NCBI GenBank assembly: GCA_032718475.1
Contig: JAUCBJ010001984.1
Coordinates: forward strand, 1 to 57,500
From: Nemertoderma westbladi
Taxonomy: Eukaryota; Xenacoelomorpha; Nemertodermatida; Nemertodermatidae
Length of the DNA: 57,500 nt
Reading direction: 5' to 3'
Part shown: piece by piece, positions 52,905 to 57,500 of the stretch
Layout: every line of letters begins with the position of its first letter
Position numbering within the stretch: the first letter of the stretch is position 1
The notes under the pieces: generated by a model
The model's input: only the letters and a program-made list of their open reading frames with translations
Told to the model about the DNA's origin: nothing
Database searches by the model: none
Position numbers and translations under genes: made by a program

Positions 52905-55616
52905 TTACCTCAGTACCTACTTCTGTACTTCGGTGATGGGTACTACCTACTGCTGTACCATAGTAGGACAGTACAGCAGTACTAGTCAGACAGTTCCGGT
53001 ATGGTACTCTGGTATTGGCAGACTAGACTGCAGGACTGGCAGGTTAGACTTTTCCCACGTACGTTGTAGGTATCCACTATGTGCGTACCTATCCACTTAT
53101 GTGCGTACGTATCCACATATGTGCGTACGTATCCATCCAGGCATATATACCTTACATTGAATGATTTGACATAGGCGCATGCATACTGGCATACGCGTAG
53201 GTGAATACTGTTTCATAATTGGTCCAGACAGCCAGATGAGATACGAAATTATTGTAATGTCTAAGTCAACAGTGTGTTCTGTAGCTGTAGAAGTAGACCT
53301 CCCTAGACTTGCAACATCACCAAATCTGCACTGATCTTAGCATAAGATCTTTATATGTCATGGTAAGATTTTGGCACCTTTGCTCTACGATCTTAGGAGG
53401 GTTGGTAACGATCAGTGCAGATCTTTGCAGGGTTGGTAAGACCATACGGCTGATCTCTGGAGTTTTAGTAAGATCAGTGTAGATCTTTGCAGAATTAATG
53501 ATATATAACAAAGTTCTGCAAAGATCTTAATAGTTCTCAATCAATAATTAAGCAAAATTTGAAGCATTCTTCTGTTTTTAACTGTGGATTGTTACTATGG
53601 GGGTATGGCAGTGGGGGATGTAGAACTAATAATTGATAATTAATTATTGATTGATAATTTATAACTTGATATTATCATGATATGATCATGATAAGATCTG
53701 AAAAGATCTTCGTATGATATGTAATTTTATGTAAAACGCTGTGAAAGAGAGTACTCTGGGCGGTCAAATACGGCAAATAATAATAATCATTGGCCTCTGC
53801 CTCTGATGTTTTAAAATTTGGGCAGCCTCATTATCTGGCTGTCTGGCCTGATCTTATCCTGATCATAGTCTGATCGTAGCAGATATAATAGCCATGTTGT
53901 TACTTTCCAAGACAATAATTATAATGTTTAATGTAAAAATAGTTTTGATATTTAACAAATTATTGCAACCATACATTCAATAAATAAATATTTTTTCAAT
54001 ATTTTGTATATGTAAATTCTTAAAAGATTTTGTATGATCATTCTATGATCGTAGCAGATTTACAATGTATTATGATCAGTGCAGATGAATCATGCACATA
54101 GCATGATCCGTATAGATCTTGGAAGATTCGAAAAGTCGCTAGGGTATCATTACAGTACCGTGGTGTTTCGCATTTGTCTTAATATGCTTGCTGTAGTGTG
54201 CCACTGTGCCAGTGTCAGTCCGTGTGTCATTGAGATAGTGAATTTTATTTTCAGTGAGCTTTTGCAGTTTTTGTGCTCATTGTCATTAATCATATAACAC
54301 AGTGTAATAATAAAATCATAATAATCATAATCAGACTTTTCAGATTTCCGATATTTAAACTGGGTGTTTCTAGGAGTTTCCAGGCAGCCAGGTGAAATAT
54401 AACGACCTGCTTATGGAAATTACAATAAATAATTAATTCAATTTAATTCTGACTTGCCAACAATAAAAGGCTAATATGATAAATACAGTAAAATGCTGGG
54501 CTGCATAGTGCATATCAATGTAACAATATAAATAAAAGTGCACGCACAAGGGAAAATAATTCTTATAGACCATAATCTTGTCAAAAGTACTGTGTAGAGA
54601 TTTCCGAGAAATCCAACTGTTTCAATTTAGACAAATTGATAGATCATGATTCCATTACCTTTTCGGGAATAGTACTGTAGTATTCCAATTCGTATCTACA
54701 CTACACGGCTACGAAAATGTGTTTCCAGTTGTTTCCGCTTTCAAAATAACTTGACCACCAAGGGGTACTAGGGACCCAAGCATTCCAGTTTATTTTTTTT
54801 TTCTGAAGTCTGGCATGCAGTTGATTGTGGTATACAAAATCTCAATAACTCCGGTTATACATTTTGAGAAAAATAAATTATCACTTCATTGTCTCCATTT
54901 TGTTCTTAAGTAAAAGTTAGTTAACCAAATACTGTATATGGGAGGGTGCGAGCGCTTGAACACTATTAAATTAATATAATCCCGCCACGCCGCCAGCATG
55001 AATTGGCAAGCTAAGTTTTCCTGTACAGTACTAAGCTCTATGTAAATCCTTGTTACAGTTTACGACGATAATACTCCAGTACTCTATATACGACGATAAT
55101 ACCCTATTAATAATGCCCACGCTTTCAAATAGATATCCTAAAATTTCTGAGGCTGTAGCTCCGAAAACATCGCGCCACCTTGCTCATTCAAATTTTCGAG
55201 CACTCACAGATCGTCAATATATAGGTTAGGCCTACCACCAGGTCCGGTACTGCTAACAGCCATTCTGTAGGATCTGAGGATGAGCCAGGTCTATCCAGTA
55301 TCACCAATTTCAATATTCAAATTGTACTGCTGTACTGTAGAGTCCTAGGCTTACTGTGTTACCGTGTACAAGTACCGGTACAGTACAGACGGAAGATTAT
55401 TTTGAGCTAGATGTACAGCAAGCGAAAATTAGTTAAAAAAAGTGTTTTTTAAACTAATTTTGAAGCTTAGTTAATAAAGACTTTTAAACTCATTTTCAGC
55501 AAAATTAGTTAAAAAATAATTTCTTTTACTCATTTTCAGATGTTAAAAAAAAATACTTTTTTTATCTAATTTTCTGGAAATTAGCAAAAAAGAGTTAGAT
55601 TGATTAACGCAATTTT
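52905..55616. other. Non-coding part of duplication copy 2 (right of LINE)
   Basis: Counterpart of about 37628-40327, including the GATC-dense segment at about 53324-54088. No exon seen. Confidence 0.5.
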
Positions 55617-55717
55617 AAAAATAATAGTGAAAGAAAAGGAGCGTTTTTCAAATAAAATGTAATAATATTCGATGTAAAAATTATCTACCAGTAAAACAGT
55701 ACTGATATTACAGTATA
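55617..55717. repeat. ~105-bp direct repeat, left flank (copy 2)
   Basis: Counterpart of 40328-40428; its partner is at about 56567-56667. Confidence 0.8.
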
Positions 55718-55734
55718 TGGGTCTCTACTGTACT

Positions 55735-56566
55735 ACTACTATTAGGATCGGCGTGCTGCATTGCAGCTGCATTATATATATTATATATATATTAAGAATG
55801 ATGTGTCGGCTTGTCGACAAAATTGCGATCCCTATAACCCATGACATTTGTTAGATCATCCGCGTCTTCAAGGCCAGTGTCCTTTAAGATGCGTCTCAAG
55901 AAAGTCATGGGCTGTCCACCATGCTTATTCACTCCACGAGGCCGCCAAAGCACAAGATTATGTACTGGCTGGTCCTCACGGCGAAAGCAATGTCCTGCAA
56001 AGCGGATGCGGCTTTGTTCTATAGTGTCAAGCTTGGGGGAACCAATGAGACACATCCAATGTTATATAGTGTCTGGTTGGAGATGTGTGCATTGTACTTG
56101 ACAGTGAACCCGGCGTAGCATTCTTGTGAATGTCCCATCCAGAGATTTGGTGTCCTCAGCAGTTAGAGCCCAGCATGGACTCCCATAGAGTACTGGAACT
56201 ACTGCTGCTCTAAATAATCGGACCTAAAGTTTCCGATTAATTCTATGTGACTTCCAAATCCTGGAAAGCCAATTCAAGGCTGCCAGCCCATGCCTTTCCC
56301 TTACGTATTCGAAAGTCCTCACCTGACTTCCGGATCCATGATCCCAGGTAACAGAAGTCATCCACATGCTCAAGCGTACCATTCTTTGAGCATATATGCT
56401 CATCTGGTCAGAGACTTGCTGGGGACTTTCAAAGTGAACTGTCAACAATTTGGTCTTTTTGGGGTTAATAAAAAGACCAACACTAGAAGCAGCCTGTTCT
56501 AATGAGCTGAGGAGCCGTTGGCTCTCTCTAGTGATTCTGAGAGACTCTTAAGTCATCGGCAAACTC
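55735..56566 (-). mobile_element. 5'-truncated LINE fragment (duplication copy 2)
   Basis: Counterpart of 40437-41277 with the same internal lesions, so it was inserted before the duplication. Confidence 0.9.
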
Positions 56567-56667
56567 AATTTTAAAAATATTAGTGAGTGAAGGAGCCTTT
56601 TTCAAATAAAATGTAATAATATTCGATGTAAAAATTACCTACCAGTAACAACAGTACTGATATTATC
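56567..56667. repeat. ~105-bp direct repeat, right flank (copy 2)
   Basis: Partner of 55617-55717. Confidence 0.8.
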
Positions 56668-56949
56668 GGGGTCGGTCGAGGTATCCTTTAGGTCGATTAC
56701 TCGGTGGACCTGTGAGCAGATCTCGGCCCTCAGAAGACTTGGGTAACGCAATGACGTCACGTATTGATTCATATTCAATTCAGCCTATGGCGTTATCGGA
56801 TCCCTAAACGATTTTCCGCTTCTTTCACTACTTCGAAACCGGAGAAGAAAGTCGCACCAATCGCTACATACGCCATTCAACAGATTGGTCCATTTCACAA
56901 ACTAAAACACCTTTAATAACCTCGATAAATTAAAAGAATGCACAGTCCA

Positions 56950-57170
56950 TGTTAGAGTAACCAATATGTAATTTAATCAGATTAATTATATTGATTAATT
57001 ATAATATACAACTGATTAGTCAGCTGTGCAGTAGGAGATAATTGTATGTTACACAGCTGTGCAGTTAGAGGTAGTAGGACAGTATGCATAACGATGAAGA
57101 AGAATTAATTAATATATGAACTATAGTAAACTACAGTAATTGTTTTCTGATCCTGTGAGTAATCCTCACA
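56950..57170 (+). mobile_element. 5' LTR (221 bp) of a Ty3/gypsy-like retrotransposon
   Basis: Begins TGTTAGAGTAACC and ends GAGTAATCCTCACA, with TG...CA termini and related ends. The left boundary is exact because copy 1 of the duplication continues uninterrupted at this point (41656/41657). A primer-binding-like TGGTGACCC follows 2 bp after the right end. Confidence 0.88.
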
Positions 57171-57172
57171 TT

Positions 57173-57190
57173 TGGTGACCCAGCGATTTC
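57173..57190 (+). promoter_or_regulatory. Putative primer-binding site of the LTR element
   Basis: TGGTGACCCAGCGATTTC starts 2 bp after the LTR. A TGG start complementary to the CCA end of a tRNA is the normal form; GGTGACCC-type sites are common in animal gypsy and BEL elements. The tRNA itself is not identified. Confidence 0.7.
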
Positions 57191-57229
57191 TTTCTTTTTT
57201 TTTTTAAATAAATTAGTTGCTATTGTCCA

Positions 57230-57500
57230 ATGTCTTTCACTGCTTACCGTAAGGCTGATCTGGCTGAAGTCCTCCAGCAACTGAACAGTTCAGATCCCAA
57301 CTACTCGCTACCCGACAAGAAAGCCGACATGATCGATGAACTCAGCAAAGAGAATCCTGTCGCAATTAAGATTCTTCTGTCGCATATACAGAAGAGTCAA
57401 ACGGTTCTACAGCCATCAGTACCTCATCCGCAAACACCACATTCGTATCCACAAAAGGTAAAACTACCCGAATTCTATGAGAAAGACGCTAGAGTATGGT
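57230..57500 (+). CDS. Gypsy-like Gag N-terminus, open at the right edge
   Basis: ATG at 57230; 90 codons are open to the last base. The start is MSFTAYRKADLAEVLQQL; a short helical region and a Pro/Gln/Ser linker follow, then KVKLPEFYEKDARVW. The motif K-LP-F/Y plus about six residues plus W-F marks the start of the capsid region in many animal Ty3/gypsy Gag proteins. Its position 60 bp after the LTR and primer site fits Gag. The rest of the element lies beyond the window. Confidence 0.85.
   Translation, partial: MSFTAYRKADLAEVLQQLNSSDPNYSLPDKKADMIDELSKENPVAIKILLSHIQKSQTVLQPSVPHPQTPHSYPQKVKLPEFYEKDARVW

Larger units (their letters stand above)
46006..56949. repeat. Tandem segmental duplication, copy 2
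   Basis: Matches 33174-41656. It lacks the 578-bp element and carries the 3.0-kb LINE at 49873-52891. It ends at 56949, where an LTR element begins; the base before the LTR corresponds to 41656 of copy 1. Confidence 0.96.

Noticed and set aside
57171-57500. Endogenous retrovirus with envelope
   Set aside because: Only LTR, primer site and Gag start are visible; nothing indicates env, so it is called a Ty3/gypsy-like retrotransposon.

Overview
The window is animal (metazoan, most likely bilaterian) nuclear DNA. It is AT-rich, contains GT-AG introns, and has host genes sparsely set among abundant transposable elements and satellites. I recognise a WIPI2/Atg18-type autophagy gene, a TFIID subunit (TAF11) terminal exon, a leucine-rich-repeat (LRR) gene that I could assemble over four exons, and a divergent CUT plus homeodomain gene. 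The species cannot be fixed from the sequence; nothing bacterial or plasmid-like is present.

Layout, left half. At 1-1210 a long minus-strand reading frame runs off the left edge. It looks gag-like and probably belongs to an LTR retroelement whose repeat-rich leader (1211-3372) ends at a ~1.2 kb LTR (3373-4553). That LTR abuts an old LINE fragment (4554-4842). A frameshifted small reading frame (5477-5994) and a perfect 78-bp palindromic insertion (6364-6441) precede an intronless WIPI2-like gene (7606-8952, plus). Directly after the gene lies a 4.8-kb minisatellite of about 141 copies of a 34-bp C-rich unit (9088-13873).

Middle. A minus-strand LINE fragment (about 14845-16420) is followed by the four-exon LRR gene (26458 down to 18605, minus, 397 codons). 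Its first intron holds a nearly full-length but broken LINE (about 21400-24775), and its third intron holds a perfect 202-bp palindrome and two further hairpins. Upstream of it lies the TAF11 terminal exon (28674-28395, minus), whose other exons I could not find.

Right half. A single-exon 1090-codon minus-strand gene (34653-31381) encodes a transposase-like helix-turn-helix, a degenerate CUT domain and a C-terminal homeodomain. From 33174 onward the sequence is tandemly duplicated with an offset of 12,832 bp: 33174-41656 matches 46006-56949. The second copy starts inside the coding sequence and therefore keeps only the first 493 residues, without CUT or homeodomain. Three insertions distinguish the copies: a 578-bp long-TIR DNA element only in copy 1, a 3.0-kb LINE with perfect target-site duplication and an uninterrupted 986-codon frame only in copy 2, and a Ty3/gypsy-like LTR element that begins at 56950 in copy 2 and runs off the right edge. 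Between the copies lies a 44-bp satellite with a CCAATCAG box in most units, itself split by a solo LTR (44196-45420) of the same family as the left-edge LTR.

The host genes show no common pathway. The clearest story is genome dynamics: recent duplication, either real or an assembly of two haplotypes, and several elements datable by the empty sites kept in the sister copy.
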